41,768 nt of DNA from NCBI GenBank assembly GCA_002482845.1, contig DLGT01000148.1:1-41768 (forward strand), written 5' to 3'. Each line of letters starts with the position of its first letter. Positions within the stretch are counted from its first letter, which is position 1. The DNA is from Saprospiraceae bacterium UBA7687. Lineage in GTDB: Bacteria > Bacteroidota > Bacteroidia > Chitinophagales > Saprospiraceae. This document shows, piece by piece, positions 24,016 through 33,157 of the stretch. The position numbers and the translations under genes are program-made. The notes beneath the pieces were generated by a model, which was not told where the DNA came from, made no database searches, and saw nothing but the letters and a program-made list of their open reading frames with translations.

Positions 24016-25671
24016 ATGCTCTATAATATCAATCCTACTACCACCGAAGCGTGGCGCAAACTTGTCTCTCATCAAAAATCAATGGAAGATGTACAGATGA
24101 AGACACTTTTTCAAGAAGATGCTGATAGGTTTACTGATTTTTCTTTGAAATTTGAAGACATTCTTTTGGATTATTCTAAGAATATTCTGACAAAAGAAAC
24201 CATGGATATATTGGTAGAGCTTGCACGAGAATGTAAGTTAGATACAGCCATAGAAGCGATGTACTCAGGCGAAAGGATAAACGTTACGGAAAATAGGTCA
24301 GTACTGCACACAGCCCTTAGAGACAAGTCTGATAGATCCATTATAGTGGATGGAAAAGACATAAAACCTGAGATTGATGCAGTATTGCACAAGATGAAAT
24401 CATTTACAGAAATGGTAGTTTCGGGTGAATGGAAAGGATATACAGGGCAATCGATCACAGATATAGTCAATATAGGAATAGGTGGTTCAGATCTCGGTCC
24501 AGTGATGGTCACAGAAGCATTAAAACCGTACAAGACACACTTAAATGTACATTTTATATCAAATGTGGATGCTACTCATATAGCTGAAGCCACAAAAAAT
24601 CTTGATCTGAGTACGACACTTTTTTTGGTAGCATCCAAGACATTTACTACGCAAGAGACAATGTCCAATGCATATACTGCAAGGCAGATGTTCTTAGATG
24701 TAGCAGGAGATGAACAACATATCAAAAAACATTTCATCGCTTTGTCTACAAACAAAACAGCCGTAGAGAAATTTGGTATAGATCCGGCAAATATGTTCGA
24801 ATTTTGGGATTGGGTAGGTGGTCGATATTCGTTGACTTCGGCTATTGGACTTTCTATTTCTTTGGCCATTGGTTATGATAATTTTGACAGTTTGTTGAGA
24901 GGGTTTCATTCGATGGACGAACATTTTAGGACTACACCATTTGAAAAAAACATGCCTGTAATCCTAGGATTGATAGGTATATGGTATGTTAATTTTTTCG
25001 GTGCACAGTCAGAAGCAATCTTACCTTATGATCAGTATTTGCATAGGTTTGCAGCTTATTTTCAGCAGGGGAATATGGAAAGTAATGGCAAATTTGTAGA
25101 TAGAAACGGCCAAGATGTAAATTACCAAACTGGACCTGTCATTTGGGGCGAACCAGGTACCAATGGACAGCACGCTTTCTATCAGCTCATACATCAAGGA
25201 ACACAATTGATACCTTGTGATTTTATTGCACCTGCAATTTCACAAAATCCGATAGGCAATCATCATACTTTGCTTTTGTCCAATTATTTTGCGCAAACAC
25301 AAGCGCTCATGCAAGGAAAAACAAAAGCCGAAGTGATAGATGAGTTTGAAAAGTCTGGCAAAAGTCCCGAAGAATATATGCATTTGGTGCCATTCAAAGT
25401 TTTTGAGGGTAATAAACCTACCAATTCTATCTTATTCAAAAAACTAGATCCTATGACGCTTGGCCTTATGATAGCAATGTATGAGCACAAAATATTTGTG
25501 CAAGGTATCATTTGGAATATCTTTAGTTTTGACCAGTGGGGCGTAGAGTTAGGCAAACAATTGGCAGGAAAGATTTTGCCTGAACTTGAGCATTCAGAAG
25601 AAACATTGTCATTTGATAGCTCTACCAATGGACTTATCAATGTGTGGAAAGCATACCGACAGACCAATTAA
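24016..25671 (+). CDS. pgi: glucose-6-phosphate isomerase
   Basis: A 551-aa cytoplasmic enzyme that interconverts glucose 6-phosphate and fructose 6-phosphate. Recognisable signatures are IGIGGSDLGPVM (about 152-163), SKTFTTQET (about 207-215), QGNMESNGK with the catalytic Glu (about 350-358), GEPGTNGQHAFYQLIHQGT (about 373-391) and WGVELGKQLA near the C-terminus. Length equals the typical long-form PGI (about 550 aa). It is divergent from the TPR gene and lies 91 bp before the RND exporter; no terminator is evident between the two. Confidence 0.97.
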   Translation: MLYNINPTTTEAWRKLVSHQKSMEDVQMKTLFQEDADRFTDFSLKFEDILLDYSKNILTKETMDILVELARECKLDTAIEAMYSGERINVTENRSVLHTALRDKSDRSIIVDGKDIKPEIDAVLHKMKSFTEMVVSGEWKGYTGQSITDIVNIGIGGSDLGPVMVTEALKPYKTHLNVHFISNVDATHIAEATKNLDLSTTLFLVASKTFTTQETMSNAYTARQMFLDVAGDEQHIKKHFIALSTNKTAVEKFGIDPANMFEFWDWVGGRYSLTSAIGLSISLAIGYDNFDSLLRGFHSMDEHFRTTPFEKNMPVILGLIGIWYVNFFGAQSEAILPYDQYLHRFAAYFQQGNMESNGKFVDRNGQDVNYQTGPVIWGEPGTNGQHAFYQLIHQGTQLIPCDFIAPAISQNPIGNHHTLLLSNYFAQTQALMQGKTKAEVIDEFEKSGKSPEEYMHLVPFKVFEGNKPTNSILFKKLDPMTLGLMIAMYEHKIFVQGIIWNIFSFDQWGVELGKQLAGKILPELEHSEETLSFDSSTNGLINVWKAYRQTN

Positions 25672-25762
25672 TAAAGTTGATCAAATAAAGCAGAAAGTTT
25701 TTGCCTATTTTTTCAACAAAAGTGACCTTATCGTATTTCTAAGCAAAATAACGTAATTATAC

Positions 25763-28000
25763 ATGTTTTTGAAATATAGGCAAGCGATCATTGCGACTTT
25801 TATTTTACTGGCCTTAGCTAGTGGTTATTATGTCACAAAGTTAAAATTCAGTTTTCAATTTGAGCAGTTTTTTCCTGTAGGTGATCCAGACCTAGAGTTT
25901 TATCAAAAATTTACTAAAGACTTTGAGTCAGATGATAATTTTTTATTGATAGCTGTTGAGAACAATCCGACCGTTTTTGATTCCGTTTTTTTGAATAAAT
26001 TTCATGAGTTTGGATTGGAAGTGAGAAATCTTCCACACATCAAAAAAGTACAGTCACTCACACAATTAAAATATCCTGTAAAAACGCCTTTTGGCTTTTC
26101 AGCGATTCCATTTATTCATATAGATGAGCCTGATAAATATGAGACAGATAAACAAAATATTCTATCAGATGAGAGATTTGTCTACAACCTGATAGATAGT
26201 ACCGGTACATCGTTAGTTATTGCAGCCAAAACTATAGAGAATATAGGGCTAGATGATTCAAGAGCATTGACGCAAGCTTTGGATAAACTAATAAATAAAT
26301 ACAATTTTGAAGCTTCGCACGTATTAGGTAGGGCAAATTTTCAAACAGCATTGGTAGATTTTCAGAAGAGAGAAATGTTGCTAGCATTTTTGTCTTCTAT
26401 CATTTTGGTATCAATCTTTATGGTTTTAATCTATAGGAAACCAATAGGCATTATTATTTCGCTAGGTAGTATTGCCCTAGGATTACTGTTGTTTATGGGT
26501 TTTTTAGGTTTTATTGGTGCGGAGTTAAACGCTATTTCAGCTCTTTTCCCAGTGGTGATGCTGATTGTAGGTTCTTCAGACGTTATCCATATATTCTCAA
26601 AGTATGTGGACGAACTTAATAAAGGAAAGGACAAGCTTATGTCTATGAAAGTGACCATCAAGGAAATAGGAATGGCTACATTTCTGACATCTGCTACTAC
26701 AGCTGTTGGATTTGGATCACTTTTGTCTTCAAAACTAATGACTATTCAGGATTTCGGGATTTACGCTGCTATAGGAGTCTTGATAGCGTACCTTACGGTT
26801 TTGTTTTTTACAACTTCTGTATTGTCTCTTTTTGACAAAAATCAGATTATCAGTGAGTCAAAACATGTCTCTAATTGGACAAAGTTCTTGGATAGTATTT
26901 ACTTTATGAATTTAAATCGATATCGAACATTGTTTACCGTTTCATTAGTTTTGAGTGCGCTTTTTGTATATGGAATATCAAAGATTAGCACCAATTATAA
27001 CATTGAAGACAACTTGCCGAGAGGAGAAAAAGTGACTGAAGATTTTAAATTTTATGAAAAACATTATGCAGGATTTAGACCATTAGAGTTTGCCATCTTT
27101 GTAAATGATTCGCTAGAAACGGGCGATTATAAGGTTGTCAAAGAGATAGACAAACTCGAACAAAAGATCAAATCTACAGGCGTAATTAAGTCTACTATCT
27201 CTTTAGCTACATTTTATAGAAGTATCAATAGGATGAATAATGCAAATATGGACAGTGCATATCTTTTTCCCCAAACAGAAGAAGAATTTGAAGTATCCAA
27301 ACGTATGCTAGATCGATTAGGTAATGATGAAACAAATATCCTGATAAGCCAAGATAATAAAAAAACAAGGATATCTAGTCGTATCACAGATATTGGCGCC
27401 GAAAACATTAAAAAATTAGGTGTAAATCTTGACAATTGGGTAAGTAATAATATAGATTCTAGTATCATCACGGTAAAACGTACTGGTACTGGTCTAATTC
27501 TTGATAAAAATTCTGAGTATGTTACCAATAGTTTATTAAAAGGACTAGGTTTTTCAATTGTCATCATCTCTTTAATGATGGGTTTTTTATTCCGATCATT
27601 CAGAATGGTCATTATTGCGTTGATTCCCAACCTTTTGCCTTTACTCTTTGCAGCTGCGATGTTAGGGTTTTTTAATATAGAGTTAGAAGCAGGCGTTTCT
27701 ATCATGTTTGCCATTGTCTTTGGTATTGCAGTAGATGATTCCATTCACTTTTTAGGTAGATACAGATTGTGTTTGAATGAAGGACTTAGTAAAGAAGCAT
27801 CTATTCAGAAAACCTTACATGATACAGGAAAGGCAATAATTTTTACCACAATAATTTTATTCTTTGGTTTTTTTAGCATGATCTTTTCAGTGAATCCTCC
27901 TACATTTACCGTTGGGTTATTAATATCAATCACTTTGGCAGGAGCATTGATTTGCGATCTTTATTTATTGCCGGCATTGATTCTGAGATTTACAAAATAG
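25763..28000 (+). CDS. RND/MMPL-type exporter permease
   Basis: A 745-aa membrane protein with the two-fold RND arrangement: one helix near the N-terminus, a periplasmic domain of about 180 residues, then five to six helices (about 210-365), a second N-terminal-type helix (about 390), a second periplasmic domain and a final helix bundle (about 600-742). The fourth helix of each half carries acidic or polar residues (VGSSDVIHIFSKY and FGIAVDDSIHFLGRY), the proton-relay position in this family. Length fits the MMPL/HpnN-like exporters of lipids rather than the 1000-residue AcrB type. Without a membrane-fusion partner nearby, the substrate is unknown. Confidence 0.88.
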   Translation: MFLKYRQAIIATFILLALASGYYVTKLKFSFQFEQFFPVGDPDLEFYQKFTKDFESDDNFLLIAVENNPTVFDSVFLNKFHEFGLEVRNLPHIKKVQSLTQLKYPVKTPFGFSAIPFIHIDEPDKYETDKQNILSDERFVYNLIDSTGTSLVIAAKTIENIGLDDSRALTQALDKLINKYNFEASHVLGRANFQTALVDFQKREMLLAFLSSIILVSIFMVLIYRKPIGIIISLGSIALGLLLFMGFLGFIGAELNAISALFPVVMLIVGSSDVIHIFSKYVDELNKGKDKLMSMKVTIKEIGMATFLTSATTAVGFGSLLSSKLMTIQDFGIYAAIGVLIAYLTVLFFTTSVLSLFDKNQIISESKHVSNWTKFLDSIYFMNLNRYRTLFTVSLVLSALFVYGISKISTNYNIEDNLPRGEKVTEDFKFYEKHYAGFRPLEFAIFVNDSLETGDYKVVKEIDKLEQKIKSTGVIKSTISLATFYRSINRMNNANMDSAYLFPQTEEEFEVSKRMLDRLGNDETNILISQDNKKTRISSRITDIGAENIKKLGVNLDNWVSNNIDSSIITVKRTGTGLILDKNSEYVTNSLLKGLGFSIVIISLMMGFLFRSFRMVIIALIPNLLPLLFAAAMLGFFNIELEAGVSIMFAIVFGIAVDDSIHFLGRYRLCLNEGLSKEASIQKTLHDTGKAIIFTTIILFFGFFSMIFSVNPPTFTVGLLISITLAGALICDLYLLPALILRFTK

Positions 28001-28048
28001 ACTTCGGGGTATCCAATTATAATAAACTCATTTTTATTTATTATACAA

Positions 28049-28090
28049 AAAGCATAGCTAAGCATGGTTAAACCATTCTAAGCTATGCTT
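28049..28090 (+). terminator. hairpin after the RND exporter gene
   Basis: A long imperfect stem: AAGCATAGCTAAGCATGGTT pairs with its near-complement ending AAGCTATGCTT, with two mismatches. No strong T run follows, so it could be a weak terminator or an mRNA-stabilising hairpin. It lies 49 bp past the stop codon. Confidence 0.45.
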
Positions 28091-28137
28091 AATATAAGAC
28101 TATTTATAAAACCAGAAACTAACTTCATTCATAAAAA

Positions 28138-28183
28138 CAAAAAGAGCATTTGGTTGATGACCAATTTATATGTCTCTTTTTTG
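28138..28183 (-). terminator. terminator after the CBS gene
   Basis: On the minus strand AAAAAGAG and CTCTTTTTG flank an inner stem ATTGGT/ACCAAT, ending in a T run. It lies about 8 bp beyond the CBS stop codon. Confidence 0.6.
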
Positions 28184-28190
28184 AAGATTG

Positions 28191-28610
28191 CTAAACGAAT
28201 ACATCTTGGTATAATATCGGACTAGGATACTCTTCTTTGAAGGCACATCTGATGACATCAAAAGCAGTGACTACTCCTTTTAATTCATTATCCAAATTGA
28301 CCACAGGCAGCGTTTTAAAACGTCTATCTGCAAACAATTCAGCGGCTGTACCTACCTTGTCTTTTGGAGTAATTCGAGCAACTTTAGTAGTCATCACATC
28401 TGATACATGCATATCGGTGCCATGACCTTCTCTAGATGCTTTCCATAAGTCGTAGGAAGTAATCATTCCTACCAACTTTCCATCCACTACTACAGGCAAT
28501 TGCTGTGTTTGGGTTTCAAACATTAGTGATGCTACATCATCTATGGTTTGCGTAGGACTAGCGGTGACTGGATCCTTAGTCATAATCGTGCGGACTTCCT
28601 GATTCATCAT
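28191..28610 (-). CDS. tandem CBS-domain protein
   Basis: A 139-aa protein made of two CBS domains (about residues 5-60 and 70-130), with VRTIMTKDPVTASP opening the first and VSDVMTTKVARITP opening the second. CBS pairs bind adenosyl nucleotides and regulate partner proteins; no partner domain is fused. I start at the ATG of MMNQEV. An in-frame TTG 27 bp upstream would add nine residues but is less likely. It stands alone, with a terminator downstream. Confidence 0.85.
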   Translation of the reverse strand: MMNQEVRTIMTKDPVTASPTQTIDDVASLMFETQTQQLPVVVDGKLVGMITSYDLWKASREGHGTDMHVSDVMTTKVARITPKDKVGTAAELFADRRFKTLPVVNLDNELKGVVTAFDVIRCAFKEEYPSPILYQDVFV

Positions 28611-28755
28611 GTCTTTATATATTAAAGGGTTAAACAATATTAATATAAAACAAAAGCGAAGAAAAAGGAAAAATATTTGGAATAATATTCCGATTATTGC
28701 TATAACGCAAAACGATTATAAAAAGTTAAATGAAGTAGTGTTTTTTTTTAAAAAA

Positions 28756-29460
28756 TTATTTGCCTATCACATAGATGCATGGACGTTTGTGATAAATATC
28801 CGTCTTTTGTTTTTTCCAATCCTTAATTTTCATTTGTTTAATGTCTTCTGAAGGTGCATTTATATCACAGGCAATACAAAATTTGGTTTGATCATTTAAT
28901 GTAGCCAAACAAGTTTCTACCACAAAACCATTTCTATAAGGCGTTTCCATAAAAATTTGGGTTTGTCCCGTTTTCTGAACCTTTATTTCTAGTGCTTTTA
29001 ATTGGGTGATGAGTTCAGGCTTCTTATTGGACAAGTAGCCATTAAAAGCAAAATTCTGACCACCCAATCCACTAGCCATCACAGCTAATAATATCGACGA
29101 AGGTCCTATTAATGGTATGACACGGACCTCATTCTTGTGTGCCCAATCGGCAACTTCTGCACCAGGATCTGCTACTCCAGGACATCCAGCTTCAGAAATA
29201 ACACCTATATTCCTCCCAAAAATGTTAGTTTTCAAAAAATCTTCATTTTCTGATACATCATTAGTGATTTCGTGAATGACAATTTGCTGCATTGGCATAG
29301 GATGACCAACAGCTTTCAAGAAATGTCTGGCTGTTTTTGCTCGTTCTACAATAAAATGATCTGTTTGGTGAAGCCAAGTCAAGGTTTCTGCCGAAAGACT
29401 TTCTATTTTGCCATCTACAATAGGGCAAGGAAAAAGAATAATACTACCTTTCAGAATCAT
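28756..29460 (-). CDS. RsmI-like SAM-dependent methyltransferase (tetrapyrrole methylase fold)
   Basis: A 234-aa protein with the RsmI/tetrapyrrole methylase fold. Motifs are a SEAGCPGVADPG segment (RsmI has AGTPxxSDPG), followed by VIPLIGPSSILLAVMASGL and FNGYLSNKKPE. RsmI 2'-O-methylates C1402 of 16S rRNA, but the canonical enzyme is about 280 aa. This shorter relative, common in Bacteroidota alongside true RsmI, has no confirmed substrate. It starts 4 bp after the acyl-CoA ligase gene, so the two are co-transcribed. Confidence 0.8.
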   Translation of the reverse strand: MILKGSIILFPCPIVDGKIESLSAETLTWLHQTDHFIVERAKTARHFLKAVGHPMPMQQIVIHEITNDVSENEDFLKTNIFGRNIGVISEAGCPGVADPGAEVADWAHKNEVRVIPLIGPSSILLAVMASGLGGQNFAFNGYLSNKKPELITQLKALEIKVQKTGQTQIFMETPYRNGFVVETCLATLNDQTKFCIACDINAPSEDIKQMKIKDWKKQKTDIYHKRPCIYVIGK

Positions 29461-29464
29461 CAGT

Positions 29465-31120
29465 TTACTTTAATTCTCTTCTTAGAATTTTACCCACATT
29501 CGTTTTTGGAAGTTCATCTCTGAATTCCACTTCTTTTGGAACTTTGTAACCCGTAAGGTTCTCTTTACAATAAGCAATGATTTCATCTTTTGATAAGGAA
29601 CTATCTCTTTTGACCACAAAAAGTTTTACCACTTCTCCTGATTTTGCGTCTGCCATTCCTACTGCTGCTGCTTCTAGGACTTTTGGATGTGCTACTACGA
29701 CATTCTCTATCTCATTAGGATATACATTAAATCCACTTACGAGAATCATGTCTTTTTTACGATCTACGATATAAATAAAGCCATCAGCGTCCATCTTGCC
29801 TATGTCACCTGTGCATAACCATCCGTCTGAAGTGATCGTTTTTTCGGTTTCACCAGGTTGGTTGTAGTAACCTTTCATTATTTGCGGACCACGACATTGT
29901 ATTTCGCCGATTTCTTCAGTTGCCATTATTCTGCCTTCATCATTTACTATTCTTACTTCTGTAGATGATACAGGCAAGCCGATACTTCCTTGTTTTCCAG
30001 TGCCATTCAGAGGATTTACAGATATCAATGGTGAAGATTCTGTCATTCCAAATCCTTCTGTAAGGTTGCATCCTGTGACATCTTTCCATCTATCAGCCAC
30101 TATTTTTTGGATAGCCATCCCGCCACCAACTGTAATCTTGAGTGAAGAAAAATCGGCACTTGCAAATGAAGGATGATTGAGCAAAGCATTAAATAATGTG
30201 TTTAGCCCAGTCATGAGAGATATTTTATTATTGCCAAACTCTTTGATGACAGACTTGATGTCCCTTGCATTTGTCACTAATACATTGTGTGCACCATAAC
30301 TAAGCATGGCTAGACAATTGACCGTAAATGCAAAAATGTGATACATCGGCAATGGCGACAATGTAATTTCTTTGCCTTCTACTAGATCATTTTGCATCCA
30401 GGTTCGGATCTGAACCATATTGGCCACAAGGTTTTTATTAGTCAACATGGCACCTTTAGAAATACCTGTTGTCCCACCTGTATATTGATGAATGATGACA
30501 TTGTCTGAACAGTTTGAAAAAGCCTTGATGGTAAATTTTTTACCTTCATTGATTGCATGTTGGAAATTGACTGTATTGACTAAATTATACTTTGGAACCA
30601 TTCTTTTGACATGACGGACTACAAGATTTACCAATGTACCTTTTATACTTCCCAACATCTCACCTACGCTTGTGACAATAACAGTATTAATCTTGGTTTT
30701 CCCAATGATGGATTCAAGATTTGATGCAAAGTTTTCCATGATAATGATGGAGTTTACACCACTATCGTTAAACTGATACAACATTTCCCTTGGAGTGTAA
30801 AGAGGATTCGTATTGACTATGATCAAACCAGCCTTTAGTGCTCCAAATACAGCTATTGGATACTGCAAACAATTGGGCATCATAATGGCAATGCGGTCTC
30901 CAGGGTTAAGACCTCTAGAATGTAAATATGCAGCAAATTGGGTGGACAACCTATCTGTTTCTTTATAAGTAAGTCTCACACCCATACATTCGAATGCATA
31001 GTTTGCACTGTACTTTTGGAAACATTCTTTCAGGAAATCAACCAATGTTTCGTATTGATTTGCATCAATATTTGCAGGAATTCCCGGAGGATAATGTTTT
31101 AGCCAAGGTCTCTCATCCAT
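29465..31120 (-). CDS. fadD: long-chain fatty acid-CoA ligase
   Basis: A 551-aa AMP-forming acyl-CoA synthetase that activates fatty acids for degradation or lipid synthesis. Adenylation motifs are YTGGTTGISKGA (about 214-225), GFGMTESSPL (about 356-365), WLCTGDIGKMDADGF followed by DRKKDMI (about 435-460), and the C-terminal PKTNVGKILRREL with the catalytic lysine. Length and sequence pattern match FadD. The promoter is well formed, with TTTG-N19-TAACTTTG upstream, so it heads its own unit with the RsmI-like gene. Confidence 0.92.
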   Translation of the reverse strand: MDERPWLKHYPPGIPANIDANQYETLVDFLKECFQKYSANYAFECMGVRLTYKETDRLSTQFAAYLHSRGLNPGDRIAIMMPNCLQYPIAVFGALKAGLIIVNTNPLYTPREMLYQFNDSGVNSIIIMENFASNLESIIGKTKINTVIVTSVGEMLGSIKGTLVNLVVRHVKRMVPKYNLVNTVNFQHAINEGKKFTIKAFSNCSDNVIIHQYTGGTTGISKGAMLTNKNLVANMVQIRTWMQNDLVEGKEITLSPLPMYHIFAFTVNCLAMLSYGAHNVLVTNARDIKSVIKEFGNNKISLMTGLNTLFNALLNHPSFASADFSSLKITVGGGMAIQKIVADRWKDVTGCNLTEGFGMTESSPLISVNPLNGTGKQGSIGLPVSSTEVRIVNDEGRIMATEEIGEIQCRGPQIMKGYYNQPGETEKTITSDGWLCTGDIGKMDADGFIYIVDRKKDMILVSGFNVYPNEIENVVVAHPKVLEAAAVGMADAKSGEVVKLFVVKRDSSLSKDEIIAYCKENLTGYKVPKEVEFRDELPKTNVGKILRRELK

Positions 31121-31142
31121 TTTTTATTGCTTTAATTACACT

Positions 31143-31173
31143 CAAAGTTATAACTTTTGGAATAATCTCCAAA
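31143..31173 (-). promoter_or_regulatory. Bacteroidota promoter for the acyl-CoA ligase gene
   Basis: On the minus strand TTTG (31173-31170), exactly 19 bp of spacer, then TAACTTTG (31150-31143). This is a full match to the consensus, 22 bp before the start codon. Confidence 0.7.
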
Positions 31174-31206
31174 TAATTTGATTCCCAACGGAAAAATTTC
31201 CTTCGA

Positions 31207-32271
31207 CTATTCTCCTTCCATGATTTTTTCTTGTTGTTCTATACTTTCATCGTGGATAGATTTAATGACACGGGTGATAAATTCTTCACTCAGCCCATTC
31301 TGTGTACCACGTTCTACAAACTTAGACAATAATTCTTTCCATCTTTCGCTCTGTAAAATGGTCATATTATTTTCTTTTTTGTACATACCTATTTCACGAG
31401 CTATTTTCATTCTTGAAGCTAGGATTCCCATTATTTCTTCATCTATCATGTCTATTTCTTTTCGTAGACGGTCGAGTTTTGTCTTCTCTTTCAGATCTTT
31501 AGGGTCATATTCGCGAATGATGAGATCGCTAATTAACTGTCCATAGACTTCGGGCGTTATCTGTTGCGCTGCATCACTCCATGCGGTATCAGGTGTAATA
31601 TGGGACTCTATCATCAAGCCATCAAAATTAAGGTCCATTGCTTTTTGTGCCACTTTATGAAGTAGATCTCGTCTTCCCGTGATGTGGCTTGGGTCATTAA
31701 TCATCGGTATTTCAGGCATAGCAGTTTTGAAATCTATGGCTATCTGCCACTGTGGTCGATTACGATAGATTTTTTCGCCAGCTGATGAAAACCCTCTGTG
31801 AATGGCACCTAACTTTGTTAGTCCCACTTTCTGAAGACGTTCCATACCTCCTAACCAAAGAGCTAGATCTGGATTGATCGGATTTTTTAACAATACTGGA
31901 ATGTCGATACCACGCAAAGCATCGGCTATCTCTTGGACAGCAAATGGATTGACCGTAGTTCTAGCACCTATCCACAGGATATCTACTCCGAACTCAAGAC
32001 ATAGCTCTACATGTGATGTCTTTGCAACTTCTACTGCTATCGGTAGCCCCGTGAGTTCCTTGGCTTTTTGTAACCAAGGCAGACCTTTGGCACCGATACC
32101 TTCGAAAGCACCTGGGCGAGTACGTGGTTTCCAAATGCCTGCTCTCAATACATCAATTTTGCCTGTCTTGGCAAGTCTTACTGCTGTTTCGATCACTTGT
32201 TCTTCAGTCTCAGCGCTACATGGGCCTGCGATGAGAATTGGTTTCTTTTGGTTTTCAAATAAATTTACCAT
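31207..32271 (-). CDS. bifunctional DAHP synthase / chorismate mutase
   Basis: A 354-aa fusion acting at two points of aromatic amino-acid synthesis. Residues about 10-245 are a class I-beta (KDO8P-like) DAHP synthase with GPCSAE (16-21), RAGIWKPRTRPGAFEG and the IGARTT segment. It condenses phosphoenolpyruvate and erythrose 4-phosphate. Residues about 262-350 are an AroQ-type chorismate mutase (LDRLRKEIDMIDEEI, later SRMKIAREIGMYKK), giving prephenate. It is the last gene of the pheA-aminotransferase-tyrA series, 46 bp after tyrA. The mutase domain may also serve as the feedback-sensing module, as in related fusions. Confidence 0.95.
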   Translation of the reverse strand: MVNLFENQKKPILIAGPCSAETEEQVIETAVRLAKTGKIDVLRAGIWKPRTRPGAFEGIGAKGLPWLQKAKELTGLPIAVEVAKTSHVELCLEFGVDILWIGARTTVNPFAVQEIADALRGIDIPVLLKNPINPDLALWLGGMERLQKVGLTKLGAIHRGFSSAGEKIYRNRPQWQIAIDFKTAMPEIPMINDPSHITGRRDLLHKVAQKAMDLNFDGLMIESHITPDTAWSDAAQQITPEVYGQLISDLIIREYDPKDLKEKTKLDRLRKEIDMIDEEIMGILASRMKIAREIGMYKKENNMTILQSERWKELLSKFVERGTQNGLSEEFITRVIKSIHDESIEQQEKIMEGE

Positions 32272-32317
32272 AACACAATCATTTTTTAGATTCTTATTAA
32301 AATTATACTTATGATTT

Positions 32318-33157
32318 TTACTTCAATATTCTTTTTATGTCATTACTTTTTCTCATCAATTTTTCAGTTTCTTCTGTATTGTTTTCACTGATGTGATGTC
32401 TGAAATTTTCTAAATGAACGATATAGCTGTCCAATGCTTCTAGGAGATATTTTTTATTTTTACCAAAAATAGCCGACCATGTTTTAGGATTGCTTTTTGC
32501 TAGTCTAACGGTACTCTCAAATCCTGTGCTTGCAAGATCGAAGATTTGTTTTTCATCTTTTTCGATATCTAGGACTGTCAGACCCAACATAAATGAACTC
32601 ACATGTGACAAATGCGAAACATAGGCCAAATGTTTATCGTGTTCTTCGGCGGTCATAAAAGATGTCACCATTCCTAGGCTTTCGAATACTTTTAATGCTG
32701 ATTCTAACGCATCTACATCAGACTTTTCTGGTTCTGTAATGATGTTTTTTTTGTTTTGGAAAAGACCTTTTAGCGCAGCAGCTGGTCCTGAAAATTCTGT
32801 TCCTGCCAATGGATGAGCAGCTACAAATCTACTTCTTCTTGGATGCAATGAGATGGCATTACAAATATCACTTTTGGTAGAACCTACATCAATGACTGTA
32901 GTTTTTTGGTCGATTTGATCTAGAATATTGGGCAATATACCTTCGATTTTATCCACAGGAATGGCCAATATCACAATGTCTGCCAATTTTAGTCCTTCAT
33001 CCAAAGAAACTATTTCGTGGACCAAAGCATGATCTAATGCTAGTCTTTGATGAGATTCAGAAGCATCTACACCATAAACTTTTACGTTGAGTTGGGATTT
33101 TAGATCTTTTGCTATCGAGCCACCTATCAATCCTAAACCTATAACTGTTATCTTCAT
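32318..33157 (-). CDS. tyrA: prephenate dehydrogenase
   Basis: A 279-aa NAD(P)-dependent enzyme that converts prephenate to 4-hydroxyphenylpyruvate for tyrosine. The Rossmann motif GLGLIGGS is at 7-14, and the catalytic-region HPLAGTEFSGP around residues 114-124 supplies the conserved His. The helical C-terminal dimerisation domain contains HLSHVSSFML. It lacks an ACT domain, so feedback sensing is not obvious in this protein. Its start overlaps the aminotransferase stop by 4 bp (ATGA), indicating translational coupling. Confidence 0.95.
   Translation of the reverse strand: MKITVIGLGLIGGSIAKDLKSQLNVKVYGVDASESHQRLALDHALVHEIVSLDEGLKLADIVILAIPVDKIEGILPNILDQIDQKTTVIDVGSTKSDICNAISLHPRRSRFVAAHPLAGTEFSGPAAALKGLFQNKKNIITEPEKSDVDALESALKVFESLGMVTSFMTAEEHDKHLAYVSHLSHVSSFMLGLTVLDIEKDEKQIFDLASTGFESTVRLAKSNPKTWSAIFGKNKKYLLEALDSYIVHLENFRHHISENNTEETEKLMRKSNDIKRILK

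Noticed and set aside
27214..27744. 176-codon minus-strand ORF inside the RND exporter gene
   Set aside because: A shadow frame over membrane-helix codons; the exporter frame has clear RND motifs.
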